A stretch of DNA of 64,000 bases from Macrotis lagotis (Eukaryota > Chordata > Mammalia > Peramelemorphia > Peramelidae). Position numbers and translations under genes: made by a program. The notes below the pieces were generated by a model, which saw only the letters and a list, made by a program, of their open reading frames with translations, ran no database searches and was not told the origin of the DNA. The first letter of the stretch is position 1; each line of letters starts with the position of its first letter. The stretch is taken from positions 626,660,310 to 626,724,309 of the forward strand of contig NC_133666.1 of the NCBI RefSeq assembly GCF_037893015.1. Direction: 5' to 3'. Shown one piece after another: positions 23,299-35,239 of the stretch.

Positions 23299-25689
23299 AA
23301 AGTAAAGAATATATCCACTAAGGAAGACCAAGTTTAGCTGATTAAGTCTCCAGGACTGGATCTACCCCAAGAAGAAAACTGTTAGTTTGAAGCTGTCCCA
23401 TGGCCTCTCCTGGAGGATGTTTAATTGATGGGGGCTGAAGCCCTGATAAATTAGTTCCAACTCAAGCAATTGGACTCTTGTGGGAAGATCTTTAAAAGAG
23501 AGTCAATAGGCCTCCTTTCCTTCACTTTTCTTTGTGGAGTTTTTGAAAGCATAATAAGGGATACCTAGGAGTCATTAATAGCAGCTCTGCAGAAGCACAT
23601 GGCAAAGCAGACATGTGCTTGCCTAAGTAGCCTGAGAAGGAAGTTCCTGGACCATGTTGTTTCTGGACACTTGCCTTCTAGTTGTAGAAGGGGGGGGGGA
23701 TTTTCCAGGCATTGTAATTCAGGAATCTGTCCTAGCAAGGGAAGGGAGATTTCCTGGGCAACATCAGTATTAGAAGTTGCCTTTGCAATCAACCCAACAA
23801 TAAGAAAAATCTAGCCTTAAGAGACAGAATCTTAGAGACTGAGAAGAGGATCATGAATCTGGTTGTACTGGGCTTGTACTGGGCAAAACAGTGGCAGGGG
23901 ACCAAAACCCACAATATAAAGGCCCAAAGGGTTGGAAATTTGCACTTTGCTATTTAATTTAGCTACATAGACAGTGTAGGTTAGCTGGAAAGTGGAGTGA
24001 TACAGCAGTCCCAAATTTCCCTTCTAGGGGAGTCCTGTTAGACCCAAAGAGAATCTACAAAGAAAGCAAGAATGACCCAATGAATCTGGGGAGCTGGGGG
24101 ACAGATACTGCCTTCTCTCCTGTGGGAAGAGGGACACACACATGAATTTTGTAGGGTAGATCCACCAGGGATCTCAAGTTCATTTTCCTTTGGAGTCTAA
24201 ACCACAGGCAGGAGTTTCTGGTAGGAGGACTTTAAGACCTGGTGGAAAAGAGTTCTTTTGGTTATTTATGTACTAAGAGAGGTTTAATGTCTGTTCTGTA
24301 TTTTCTTTGTATGTTATATTTTCTTCATTCTGGTGTTTTACTAAAGGATAAAATAAACTGTCCTCCACCTGTAAATGCATTTGCTACTTCTGGTATTTGT
24401 AGGGAACTGGCTATCTTTTTACAAACCATCTATGGATCTAAAATGGTTGGTATTCAGAGATTTCCCAGAGCAAACTCTGGGGGAAAAGAGAATGTTTGGG
24501 CCAGGTCCCAAGATCAGAACAAAACCCAGAAGAGATCTGGGCTGGGGAAAGGATCCTGGAGGGGACACAAGTATAAAAATTAATTAAACATTGTTTTTGA
24601 AGTATATATAATTTATTGGGGTGGGGCAGTTCAAACAGTCCACTGGGTTCAAACAATGGATACCACTACTCCAATGATCTTGTTGTAAGACATTTAGACT
24701 TTTGGAATCTATCCCCTCACTTCTAGGATGAAAAGAGACACAGCATATTGTAGCAGATAGAGGATGGATCAGGAAAGACTCAGTTTCTAGTCCAGTCTTG
24801 GATACCAGCTGTGTGATCATAGGTAATTCAGTTAGCCTTTTAGTTGGTACAAAGCAGACCTGCATTGATAGGGAGATGTTTCTATACTGAGAGTTCCCTA
24901 ATACAATGAAATCATAGTTACTGGCTAAAGTCCCTTCCAGCTTTAAAAATTATGAGTTAGAGGTCATAAATATCCCACATGTCAAAAGGGAAAGGCAGAA
25001 AAAGAATTTAAAGTTAGCTAAGATTTGAAATTTAAAAAAAAACAATGTTGGAGCTCATTCCCCAAATGGAATGTAAACTCTTTGCAGCCAGTAACTCTTT
25101 TCTGTTTTGAACTGTTGTCCCCAGCTTTTAGCACAGTGCCCTACACTTTGTAGGTGATAAATAAATGCTAATTGGATCATTTCACAGGTGAAAAAACTGA
25201 GGCCCAGAGAGAGATTAGGTGATTTGTCTGCCCCAAAACCACAAAAGCACTGAAGTGAGTAGCTGATAATTCTAGGCATGGAGGCCTAGGCAAGGGTCTT
25301 CCTAGCTGGTCTGATCTGTGACCCCAGCTTGCAACTCTTTTCCTCTTCTGATTGTAATATTCCTTATTTCCCCTCTGGTGTAAGGACCACAGAGCTCATT
25401 TTGCTTTCCACCTTTGGGATTTACCTGATCCACTTTTCACCAATGGTTCCAAGAATCTATAGCATCCAGTGGCCACACTCCAGTAAACTATTTCTGCAGA
25501 TGAGCTAAACCAACTTTAGGATAGATGAGAAATCTCTAACCTGTCAGTGAGTTAGCATATGAAGACTTCCCCTGGAGGAATGGTCAGATGAGAAATGTTT
25601 GTTTCAACATCCATGAAGGCAGTTGAAGCAGGCAATTTGGAGTGCTTAGAGCTTGGTTAGACATTGAAAATATCATTGCATCTCATCAT

Positions 25690-26706
25690 CACCAATTATC
25701 TTGACTCTGTCTTGCCACTGGACAATGATGATTCTGGAGAAGAAAGTAAGGTCAATGATTTCTTGCAACTGTCTCACTTAAATCCAATTTATGCATGAAT
25801 CAAAAGACATCACCCTTACCTTTTCACCATTTTTACTTGTGGCAACAGACAAGTGACAAAGCAGCAGATGCAGATAGATTGGGAGTCATAACCCTACATA
25901 CAGGTGGCCCAAGCCATAGGGTCATCTCCTTACTGGAAAGAGTAGTGGAATTTGGTAGCCCCGTGACAAGCCTTTTAAGAAACACACTGCTTACCTGGTA
26001 TAAGGAATTGCTAGAAAAGAAGCCCTAAAAATTGTCTGCTTACCTGATCCTGACCTAATAACTCATGGCAGGTAGGGATTCCACCTTGTAGTTGAGACAC
26101 CAAAAAATGTACAAAAACTTTGATTCCACTTGCCTGCTTATAGACAACATAAAATCCAGTAGACCTAAAAGATGGAACGCTCTTGATTTGAAAGAACCTC
26201 AGTAAGAATCACATCCAAATAACAGCCCTGAGTGAAATAAGGCTGACAAATGGAGCAGGATGCACATTTTTTCCTGGAGTGGCTGAAGAGACAAGAAGCA
26301 CTGTGAAGTTGGAGTAGGTTTTGCAATCAATAAGCTTGTGTGCCTACCAAAAGAAGTGAACAACTGGCTCATTGTGATTGTTACTTGCAGGAAAACATCA
26401 TGCCACCTGGGCTCTCACCATGATGAATTCTGATGAAGTCAAAGAAAATTTAAGTCATGACATAGGAATGCCCAGCATGGTGTCCTCAGTAGAAAAGGTG
26501 CTGTGTTCTATGGGCAAAACAGGGTTGAAGTAATACAAAGGAAATTCAAGATGCACAAATTTAGAGAATCCCCAAATATTCATATGGATTATTTATGCTT
26601 GACCTGTGGTAGTGCATTCTGAGCTCTTATTGGTCTGATACTTACTATAATCTGACAATGACATAGTGACGTCACTTTGGTCCTCTTCGAAAATGAAGGA
26701 CAACAA

Positions 26707-26715
<9 letters not shown>
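25690..26715 (+). repeat. RTE-clade LINE relic (BovB/RTE1-like)
   Basis: The region around 26330-26500 reads like the endonuclease part of an RTE ORF2: a GTAGGTTTTGCAATCAA start, then GATGAATTCTGATGAAGTCA, equivalent to the family's NPDEVK motif. The 3' end (near 26670-26710) has the RTE-type tail TTCGAAAATGAAGGACAACA. A similar RTE tail piece opens the block near 25700-25830. Much of the middle is missing and frames are broken. Confidence 0.65.

Positions 26716-26749
<34 letters not shown>
26709..26749. repeat. (GT)n microsatellite
   Basis: About 20 GT units directly after the RTE tail; RTE 3' ends in marsupials often finish in simple repeats. Confidence 0.92.
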
Positions 26750-26750
<1 letters not shown>

Positions 26751-26759
26751 TCATTCATA

Positions 26760-28600
26760 GCTTTATAAAGAGATGATATAACCTCTTACTCCATGACTCT
26801 AAGACCACCTGTTTCTTAGTGAGGTTGGTATGAGGGTGACAATGTCTATTGCTGAATGAAGGTCATTACTCAGATATGCTAAATTTTATTTGTTGGTGAA
26901 TCATTCAAAATTCCCAGGATTCCACTTCCCATTATCATAACTGGGAGCACCTAGAACTCTCTTTCTATTCCTGTCATCTCTCTACTGCACCAAAAAAGAA
27001 AATTGAGGTGGAAAGGGAGACTTGTCCAAGAGGGACTTATCTTTTTAAACATCAATTAAAAAACTGGGGGTTTTCTCTGCTCAGTGTTCATAAAACTTTA
27101 TCAGATTATGCTGAAATCCTCAAACTTTCCTCCTCTAATCTTCATTAAGGATAAAGACTGGTTGGGTGGCAAAGGAAACAAAACTCAAGGTAGAAAAAAA
27201 AAAGACAATTTTCTCCAAAGGGAAAGGGTTCACTGGATTGGGGGCCTTGCTTTCCCTAAAGATAAAGGACTGGGGGGGGGTAGATATCTTGTAAGGCCCC
27301 AAAGTGGGCCTCTCTTGGGGTAGGGCCTCAAGGGATCCCATCCTCCAAACCAGACTAGTGGTGATTTCAGAGCTGAAGAGGTTCATTCTATAAATGGTGA
27401 AGCCTACAACAAAAAGGAGGGAGGGCAGAGAATGGTGAGGATGGCCCACAGCCCTGCTGCTGACGCTGTATTAGTCACCCACCGGCATCATATCCAAGGG
27501 ATTCAGACTGACTACCCCTTTACCTTGGCACAAGATCCAAGGTCCTTCCTCTATTCTACAGTCACTAGAATTTAGAGTTGAGAATGACTTTGGAGATAAT
27601 CTAGTGACCCAGAGGTTTCTCACCTAGGAATTTGTGGACTATTTTTAAAGATATTTTGAGGAATCTATTTCAATAAATTTATTTGCCTTGTAATATTATT
27701 TTATTTTGTGCGTTTAAAAGCAGAATTCTAAGAAGAGGTCTGTAAACTTCACCAGACTGCCAAGGGGGTCCATGACACATAAAAATGCTAAGAACCCCTA
27801 TTCTAGTCCAACCATTTCCCTTACTGATGGAGAACCTAAGGTCAAGGGAAGTAACTTGCTCCAAGTATCAAGCCTAATTGGTGCCAGAGCTGGGAGACAG
27901 GCCAACTTCAAATCCAGGGTTCCTTCTATTGTACCCCACCACTCTCTCTTTAAGATCCTTATGGAGAAAAAAATCCTCCCTCCCTGTTCTGAATATTCAG
28001 GACTCCCCATTCCCTTTCTCCAATTCAGAGGCAGGATTCCCAGAAGGGAAGAAAAATTGCCTTGTGGGGGTGGGAGGGGGGAACCACAAGCATTTCTGCA
28101 GAAAAGGGAGAACCTTATAAGGTGGGAGAGGGGGGCGGGTTGGGACCAGAGAAAGTCCCCTCCCCAACCCATCTCCCAGGGTGCTGAAAGCTTCCAGGAA
28201 GCCTGAGGGAGAACCAAGGCTCAGAAACTAAATTGGTCTTAAAGAACCTAGGTCTTGGCTTGGGCGGATTACTCCCCTATTCTCCCCATTTACCCTTTTT
28301 GAAATGGTCCCTAAGTGCCCAGGAATTGAGGGCAATGATGGGGGCTAGCCAAAGGAAGGTCTCAGTTCCCTAATACTAAAGGGTAGAGGATGAATAAGTG
28401 GAGAAAAGGGACAGAAAGAAAGAGAATCAGAAGAAATAGAGAAAACAGGGTCAGAGAGAAATATAAATAGTGACAAAGGAAAGAAAAAAATGACCTGGTC
28501 TATGAACTTCTAGGACCCAGGAAATGTACTGAATTCTAGGTGCTTCATAAATGTGGGTAGGAATAAACTGACCCAGACACAGTCTTTGACAGTGTTTATC
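26760..28600. other. Intergenic stretch upstream of CNN1, no gene seen
   Basis: Old repeat fragments are seen, such as a MIR-like piece near 27810-27950 and a region near 27560-27800 typical of decayed transposons. No recognisable exon. The last kilobase becomes purine-rich toward the CNN1 promoter. Confidence 0.5.
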
Positions 28601-28889
28601 TCTGGGACCATCTCCGTCTCTGGAATAGTCACGGAGAGAGACAAATAGACACAGACAGAAATCCAGTAAAGACTGCCAGACATGGGCAATACATGGGGTT
28701 AAGCCAGTGCATTGGGGGATGGTGACTGTTGTCTCAGACTGTCCCTGTCCCCGGCCCTATTCCCGTCTCTGGTTGGAAAGGTCCTCCCCAGGAATTCTCA
28801 GCGGGTTATTCTTCCACACTCCCCCATCCCCCTTTCTGGGCGAAGAATGACTATAGCAAAGCCTCCCCTCCCCTCCAACATCCCTCTCC

Positions 28890-29190
28890 CCCCACCAAGG
28901 TGGAAACAATGACAGCATCGGCTCCCAATACCAGGGGCCTGACATCACGGGGGTGGGGGGGGCTGAAGGGGCTGGCTGACGTGGGGGAAGGGGAGGGGGG
29001 CATTGCTTCTCAGCCATTGGTGGGTCCTCTGGCCCAATGAGATGATCTCCCAGGACTCATATGGGGAAGCCCAGAGCTCGAGCTTTCAAAAAGTTGCAGG
29101 GAAAATTTGAGACCACTTCAGCAGCAGCAGACATACATCAGAAGAAATTCGGGCCAGGCTCTCACCCCGACTAGCAACAGCACCATCAAC
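28890..29190 (+). promoter_or_regulatory. CNN1: CNN1 5' promoter and 5' UTR region
   Basis: GC-rich sequence ends at the CNN1 ATG. CCAAT-related motifs lie on both strands: CCATTGGTGG near 29013 and CCCAATGAGA near 29033. No clear TATA box; the start site is probably 29080-29120, giving a 5' UTR of about 70-110 bases. Confidence 0.55.
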
Positions 29191-31647
29191 ATGTCAACTG
29201 CTCATTTCAACCGGGGCCCTGCTTATGGACTGTCAGCTGAGGTCAAGAACAAGGTAAAGTCAACATTACCTTAGCTCTGGCATCTCCCCCAGTTCACCCA
29301 GGGTGGGATTCTGAATTCTTAGTCTCCAATGTAGGAATGTCTTTTCCTAGCCCTGTTCCCCACTCCCCACCCCACCCCCACCCATTTCAGATTCTAGATT
29401 TCTTCTTCCTACTTCTCCCCTTCACTCCCCAGCCCAATCATTCACTCTGGTTCTAGGCATCTGGAGGGGAGGGGAGTGAGGGGACTACAGAATCCAGATA
29501 ACCAGTTGGCCCAGGGAAAGAGAGCCATTGCCTAGGAACTAAAGACCAATTGAGGGGCATTCTTGTTCAGCTCTGGTCCTCAGTCCTGCTGCCCTTTGCC
29601 TGAATGAACTGCCCACTCCATTCACTAGTTTCTCAGACTTCTGGTCCAAAACTTGCCATTGAGGGACATGGGGGCCAGGAATAAACAGCATGTGAGGAAA
29701 AGATCTGGATGAGAGGAAGAGGGAAGGAAAGGAAGGTTTGGAAGGATAGAGGGGTCCTTCCCCCTTCTGGGGAAGATGGAGGGGTGGAAGGGTCAGGAGA
29801 GAAGAATGGAAGGTATAAGTAGCAGGGGGCAGGGAACAGAACTCAGAGAGGGCAAAGCACTAGAGGTAAAGGGACTGAAGGGCCAGAATCTGGGGTTGGA
29901 TGGGAAGAGGGAGTAAGGAGGAGGGACTAAAGAAAAGGGACCAGAGGAACTGAAAACCCAGGGATGTCTATAGGGATCTCTAGGTCCTAGTACCTGAGGG
30001 AGAAAGGGTCTCATCTGAGTAGAGCTTTGGAGGGAGTCAAGATTTGCTTCACCAACACTCTTCATGGGAATATCTTCCCCTCTGAGGACAGAATTTTGCT
30101 TCCTACTTTGCATCCTACTCTAGCCCAGTTCTTGGCACCCATCAACTTGTACACTTACGTAGGAAATCTTAAAGAGCATGGAGAATGAAAGAATGAAGAA
30201 GAGGACAGATTCTCCATAGGGGCGGGGGAACCAGGTATCTAATAGTCCAGGATAGGCAGAATCTCAGCATCCCAGGGGCACCACCTGCAGGGAGATGTAT
30301 TTTTGAGCCTCATCATATTGACACTAGGCCTTGGATTCCTGTACCCCAACATGGGGAGCAAATCTTAGAGGTTCTGGGTGACAGTGAAAAGGAAGGAAGA
30401 TACTAGGGGGATACTGGTATTATTGGGGTTCTTGCATCCTGAACCTTTACTATGCACCCCCTAGAACTCTGGGGTAGAATGCTTCCAGAGTGGTAGGTTA
30501 CTTTGGCACCTGCTTGAACTTCTATTCTGTACTCTCAGGAGAGCAGACTGACTATGTCTTTGAAGACAGATAACTGGGAATACCCAGAAAGGTCAACATG
30601 TTGATAATAGTGGCCGGCAGGAAGCATCTCCACCCACCACCATTCCCCCATTCCCCCAACAAGAGATCATGGGGGATATAGGAAGTTCAAACCGACTTCC
30701 AATCATTGTAGAGTCTTGTTTACTACCCCCCCCCCAAAATCCCCTAGGAACCTTGCTCTTCCTAGGTCTCAGACAACCTCACTGAGTAGCACACTTCCTG
30801 ATGGTCCCTGTTCCCCTTTCACGTGCAAAAACTCAGTCCTTTGGAGAAAGAAACGTGGGGGGTGGGGAATGAATGATTGGACTTAGATGTTGGGGCTGAT
30901 GTCCTAGGAGGGTGGGAGAATTTTAAAATTCCAGACCGGCAGGAAAGGACCTTAGAAATGATCTTATTCAACCTTCCTTACTTCCCAGTCAAGAAAATTG
31001 AGATTCCCCAGGGGATGAGGGGATCTTTCCCCCTCCCTCACCCCACATAACGGAGCGGGAGCGGGGAGGGAAGGGAGGGGGCAGAGCTTGGGCTGCCCAT
31101 CCCCCATCGGGACCCAGCTCCAGACTACCCCCTCTCTCCCCGGAGCACCCGGCACAGCAGCCTCTCCATATAAGGCTGCTTTGGGGGAAGCCGGGCAGGG
31201 AGGCTTGAGCTCTATATAAGGGCTGGTTTGCTTTATAAAGCAAACTAGAGCTAGAGGGGAGGTGGGGGCTGGGGGATCAAAGGGAGGGGCCATTGTGCAT
31301 GCTGGCAACTGATGCTCCTCAGGCCAGGTGAGTAGGAAGAGTGGAGAGCTAGGCCCCTCCCCTCAAGTGGGAATCTGACCCGATCCTCCCCCTCCTCCTT
31401 ACCCCATTACCCTGACCAGGGCACATCAGGCCCTGGGCACCCCCTGCTGGTATGCTGGAGACTAAGGTAACAGTGGGCAGGCTTTCTAGTCCCAACCCAC
31501 TTACCCCTTTACTGAGTTCCTGAAGCCTTAAGGGAGGACCTGGGAGGTTAGTGGCCAAAGGGGCCGTTGTTAAGATAGTTAGAGGACTTGTTCAGTCCAG
31601 TAGGGTCATAGTGGCAACTCATTCCAGGTCTACACACTCTGTGTCTG

Positions 31648-31689
<42 letters not shown>

Positions 31690-34546
31690 CTCAAAACCTA
31701 GCAGTACCATAGGATCACCTGTCTTAGAGACCATTCATGAATTCCTGACTGAAAGACAGGAAATGATCTCTCAGGATCCTCCCAACTCTGAAATCCTGAG
31801 ATGGAGTTACACATAATTGGAGATGCAGAAGGTAGAGAAAAGCAAGACTCAGACAGACAGACAAATAGCTTTCCAGTAGTTGGCACCATCTCAAATGATG
31901 CTTCTGTGTCCAAGCCTCTGTGTAGCAAAAGGGCACGAGAAGGAAAGAATCAGGAATACTGGCACTCTGGTTAAGGGGGTTGAAAGAATAACTTCCCCTC
32001 CTTGGGGCTCTACTTACATTTCTGCCCAATCCTCCCTTTTTACCCTATGCCAAACCTCTGGTATGCCTGGAATGGGCCCCCTGGGCAGGTGCTGAGCATG
32101 GCCCTGGCCTAATGCCTCCCCCCGCCCCTGGGCCCAGGGACAGCATTGCCTTAGTAGGGAAGAGATGGGGAAAGGAAGCTGGCCTCTTCAGTCTGTGGGA
32201 GGGGATGAAGTTGGGGGCGGGGGTGGGAAGCCCTTTTCACAATGGGTACACTTCATTCTAGGCTCTTCTTGCCCTTAAAACAGCTTAGGAGAGGACCCAG
32301 GTGTCTTGCTTTCCATTACCACTTCTGCTCAACACAATCCCAACCATAAATTAAATATTCTCCCTTACACTGTTAATCGTAGGAATTATAGGGGGGTAGA
32401 AATCCACTCACCATTCTCTCCCACCACCCAGTTGGCTCAGAAGTATGATCCCCGACGGGAGCAGGAGCTTCGTACATGGATCGAGGAGGTTACTGGAAGA
32501 CGCATAGGTCCCAACTTCATGGATGGTCTCAAGGATGGAATCATCCTCTGCGAGTAAGAATGGGGAGACTGGCTGGGATTCTATGACGTAGACCCTTAAT
32601 TTGTAGTATCAGATCCCCTTCACCCCCAGATGTCCAACTTTGATTAAGAAATTACATTTTCTTTCTATGGTTGAGGAGAATAATGGAAAGAACCCTGGAT
32701 TTTGAGACCAGCATTAGGGATCAAAGCATGCTGTTATTTACCAAGCTGTTTGACACTGGGAGGTGATTGGTGGAGTGTCATTTGAAAGCTGTCACTTAAT
32801 ATTCAAAGGGTGAATGGTGACTTCTGTTTACTCAGCAACAGCAGAACTAGAAGCTGTGAGTGGGAGGAAGTTGAAGAGAAAAGATTTGGGTTCAAAATGA
32901 GCAAAACCTTTTTAATAATTAGAGCTGTGCAAAAGTAGAATGGGCAGCCACAGAGGGGTTTCAATAATGGGCTACCAATCCCTGGATGCAAGGACCCAGG
33001 TGTCTTCCAGAATGACTACTTGTAGGGAGGGCATCCTGCTCTAAGTGTGAAGAGACATCACTCTGGGTTAGCAAGTCATCCTTTGTTTCTTTTAGATTTA
33101 TCAATAAACTGCAGCCCGGCTCAGTGAGGAAAGTGAATGAGTCCACCCAGAACTGGCACCAGGTATAACCCACCTCTACCTTATCTTCTAAACCCTAGCA
33201 GCACACTTGTTTCCCTTTTCTTTTTTGTTTTTGTAAGGCCATGGGATTAAGTGCCTTGCCCAAGGTCACACAGCTAGGTAATTATTAAGTGTCTGAAACT
33301 GGATTTGAACTTAGGTCCTCCTGACTCTAGGTTTACTGCTCTATCCACTGTGCTGCCTAATTGCCCCTTGTCTCCCTTTCTAATCTCTGACCTCTCTGTT
33401 CTCTAAGTTGGAAAATATTGGAAACTTCATCAAAGCCATCACTAAATATGGAGTAAAGCCTCACGACATCTTTGAGGCCAATGATTTGTTTGAGAATACA
33501 AACCACACGCAAGTGCAGTCTACTCTCATTGCCCTGGCCAGTGTGGTGAGTAGGGACTAATAGGGGCCTTTCTATTGGGGAAGGGAAAAGTAGAGACTAG
33601 GGGTTCAATCTCCACTGCCTTGATCTCCACAGGCCAAAACAAAAGGGAACAAAGTGAATGTGGGAGTGAAATATGCAGAGAAGCAGGAGAGAAAGTTTCT
33701 ACCAGAAAAACTGAAAGAAGGGCGGAACATCATAGGCCTGCAGGTGGGTCAGTAGGTCAGGCTGCTGGTAGCCAGGGGCTCCAAGAAAATGTGTAGGAGT
33801 GATCCTCGTGCCCAGGGGCAGGGGTTTGCACTTGCCTCTTGCTTCTTTGTTGACTTTGCTAGACTGGTTATCTGGCTCATGACCAGGCTAGGTTTTTGGG
33901 AGCATGCCCAGTCCAGTACCTGCGATAGCTAAGGCTCCTGGTTGGGTATCTCCCTAGATGGGCACCAACAAGTTTGCCAGTCAACAAGGAATGACAGCAT
34001 ATGGTACCCGCCGCCACCTCTATGACCCCAAGCTGGGTACTGATCAGCCCTTGGACCAGGCTACCATCAGTCTGCAGATGGGCACCAACAAAGGTGCCAG
34101 TCAGGTAAGCCACATGAGGGATGCACAAAGGCATTTGGGAGGTGAGGGAATACAAAGCATAGCTTTGGGCACCCCACCCTAAACCTACTGCCTTTTGAAT
34201 GCCCCCCTCCACTGGCAGATAGGACAGGGTGCTCCCAACCCTTGCCCCACATACCTGGCACAGGTTAGAACTGCCATTCTGCTCTTTCCTATTGCAGGCA
34301 GGCATGACAGCTCCTGGAACCAAACGCCAGATCTTTGAGCCTACATTGGGCATGGAGCACTGCGACACACTCAACGTCAGCCTGCAGATGGGCAGCAACA
34401 AGGGGGCGTCCCAGCGCGGCATGACAGTGTACGGCCTGCCCCGCCAGGTGTACGATCCGAAATATTGCCTCACCCCCGAGTACCCGGAGCTGGGTGATGA
34501 GCCCACTCACAACCATCACGCACACAACTACTACAACTCTGCATAG
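29191..34546 (+). CDS. CNN1: CNN1 calponin 1 (smooth muscle), complete CDS (7 exons, 298 aa)
   Basis: Calponin 1 binds F-actin, tropomyosin and calmodulin and restrains actomyosin ATPase in differentiated smooth muscle. Exons: 29191-29253, 32432-32553, 33096-33162, 33408-33545, 33633-33743, 33958-34104, 34298-34546, all GT/AG, phases closing to 299 codons including TAG. It begins [20 protein letters not shown]. The calponin-homology domain spans about residues 28-131 ([20 protein letters not shown], then [20 protein letters not shown]). Three calponin-like repeats follow near residues 165, 205 and 244 ([60 protein letters not shown]). The regulatory Ser175 and Thr184 are present. It is one residue longer than the 297 aa I recall for human, from an extra Asp in the tail ([12 protein letters not shown]). 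Intron 1 is 3.2 kb and holds SRF-type sites. Very confident. Confidence 0.97.
31166..31175. promoter_or_regulatory. CNN1: CArG box (SRF site) in CNN1 intron 1
   Basis: CCATATAAGG fits the CC(A/T)6GG consensus exactly. Intronic CArG boxes bound by SRF/myocardin are established regulators of the smooth-muscle calponin gene, so function here is likely by homology. Confidence 0.8.
31212..31221 (+). promoter_or_regulatory. CNN1: CArG-like / TATA-like element in CNN1 intron 1
   Basis: CTATATAAGG, 46 bases after the perfect CArG box, differs from the CArG consensus at one base. It also contains TATATAAG, a good TATA box for plus-strand transcription. Confidence 0.6.
31226..31245. other. Perfect 20-base palindrome
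   Basis: GTTTGCTTTATAAAGCAAAC is its own reverse complement and sits 4 bases after the CArG-like site. It may be a dimeric protein-binding site; it does not fit a MEF2 consensus. Confidence 0.8.
31648..31687. repeat. (CA)n microsatellite in CNN1 intron 1
   Basis: About 20 uninterrupted CA units, likely polymorphic. Confidence 0.93.
33220..33367 (-). repeat. Marsupial CORE-SINE in CNN1 intron 3
   Basis: Antisense copy from a T-rich tail to the head TGCCTAATTGCCCC. It fills most of the 245-base intron between exons 3 and 4 and ends about 40 bases before the exon-4 acceptor. Confidence 0.9.
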
Positions 34547-35216
34547 GGGCCAACCCAACCCCAGGGAGGGAGTGAGCAGCGACTCTAGAGGCCTGAAGAT
34601 TGACCAGCCCCACCCTGCCTGCCTCACCACCGTGCCTCGAAGGTGTAGCCCACTAGCCAGGGTGCATCGTCTGGGGACATTGGGGTAGGGGGGGGAGTGG
34701 GCTTTGGGAGCCAGGAGAAGGGGGAAGACAGAGAAGAGCTTCTCTCCTCCTTCTCCTGCCCCTTAGGCCGCACCCTGAGCCTGCTGCATTCTCGGCTCTG
34801 CTTTCCACCCTGCCTCTTGCTCAAGGGCTATGGCTGCCATTTTCCCCAGAGGTCAGTGTAGCACTTAGGAGGTCTCTTCCTAGGGGTGGAGGTGAAACCT
34901 CAGATACTAGATAAAACAAAGCTGGACAATACCCCCAACAGAAAAGCCTCAAGAAATCCAAACTACTGAGTGGAAATGAAATTGCTGTATATCTCCCTTG
35001 CCCTGAGGATTCCCTCTCCTTGTCCCACCCTGATAGTCCTGACCCCCAAAGCAAACTTGTTTCGGACTTTTCCCTTCCCAACCCCAGCGCAGTGAGCACA
35101 AACTGCATGCCAAAAGGCCAAGCGGACACACTCGGTTTTGCATTTTTGCATTGACTGGCATTCCCAAAGGCGTTTGTTAAGCGAGCACTTTCTTTTTTAA
35201 AATTTCACTGGAGCAC

Positions 35217-35222
35217 AATAAA
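35217..35222 (+). terminator. CNN1: CNN1 polyadenylation signal
   Basis: AATAAA, 671 bases after the stop codon, predicts a 3' UTR of roughly 0.7 kb. Confidence 0.8.
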
Positions 35223-35239
35223 AAATTCTACAAAAACCA

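Larger units (their letters stand above)
20586..25689. other. Intergenic stretch, no gene seen
   Basis: No conserved exon recognised on either strand. L2-type 3' tails occur near 20720-20800, 21970-22090 and 25060-25175 (phrases like AACTCCTTGAGGTCAGGAG). An old SINE/MIR-like block lies near 24730-24960. The rest is unassigned. Confidence 0.55.

Noticed and set aside
33877-34506. 209-codon minus-strand frame
   Set aside because: It is antisense to CNN1 exons 6 and 7, whose conserved calponin repeats account for the open reading.
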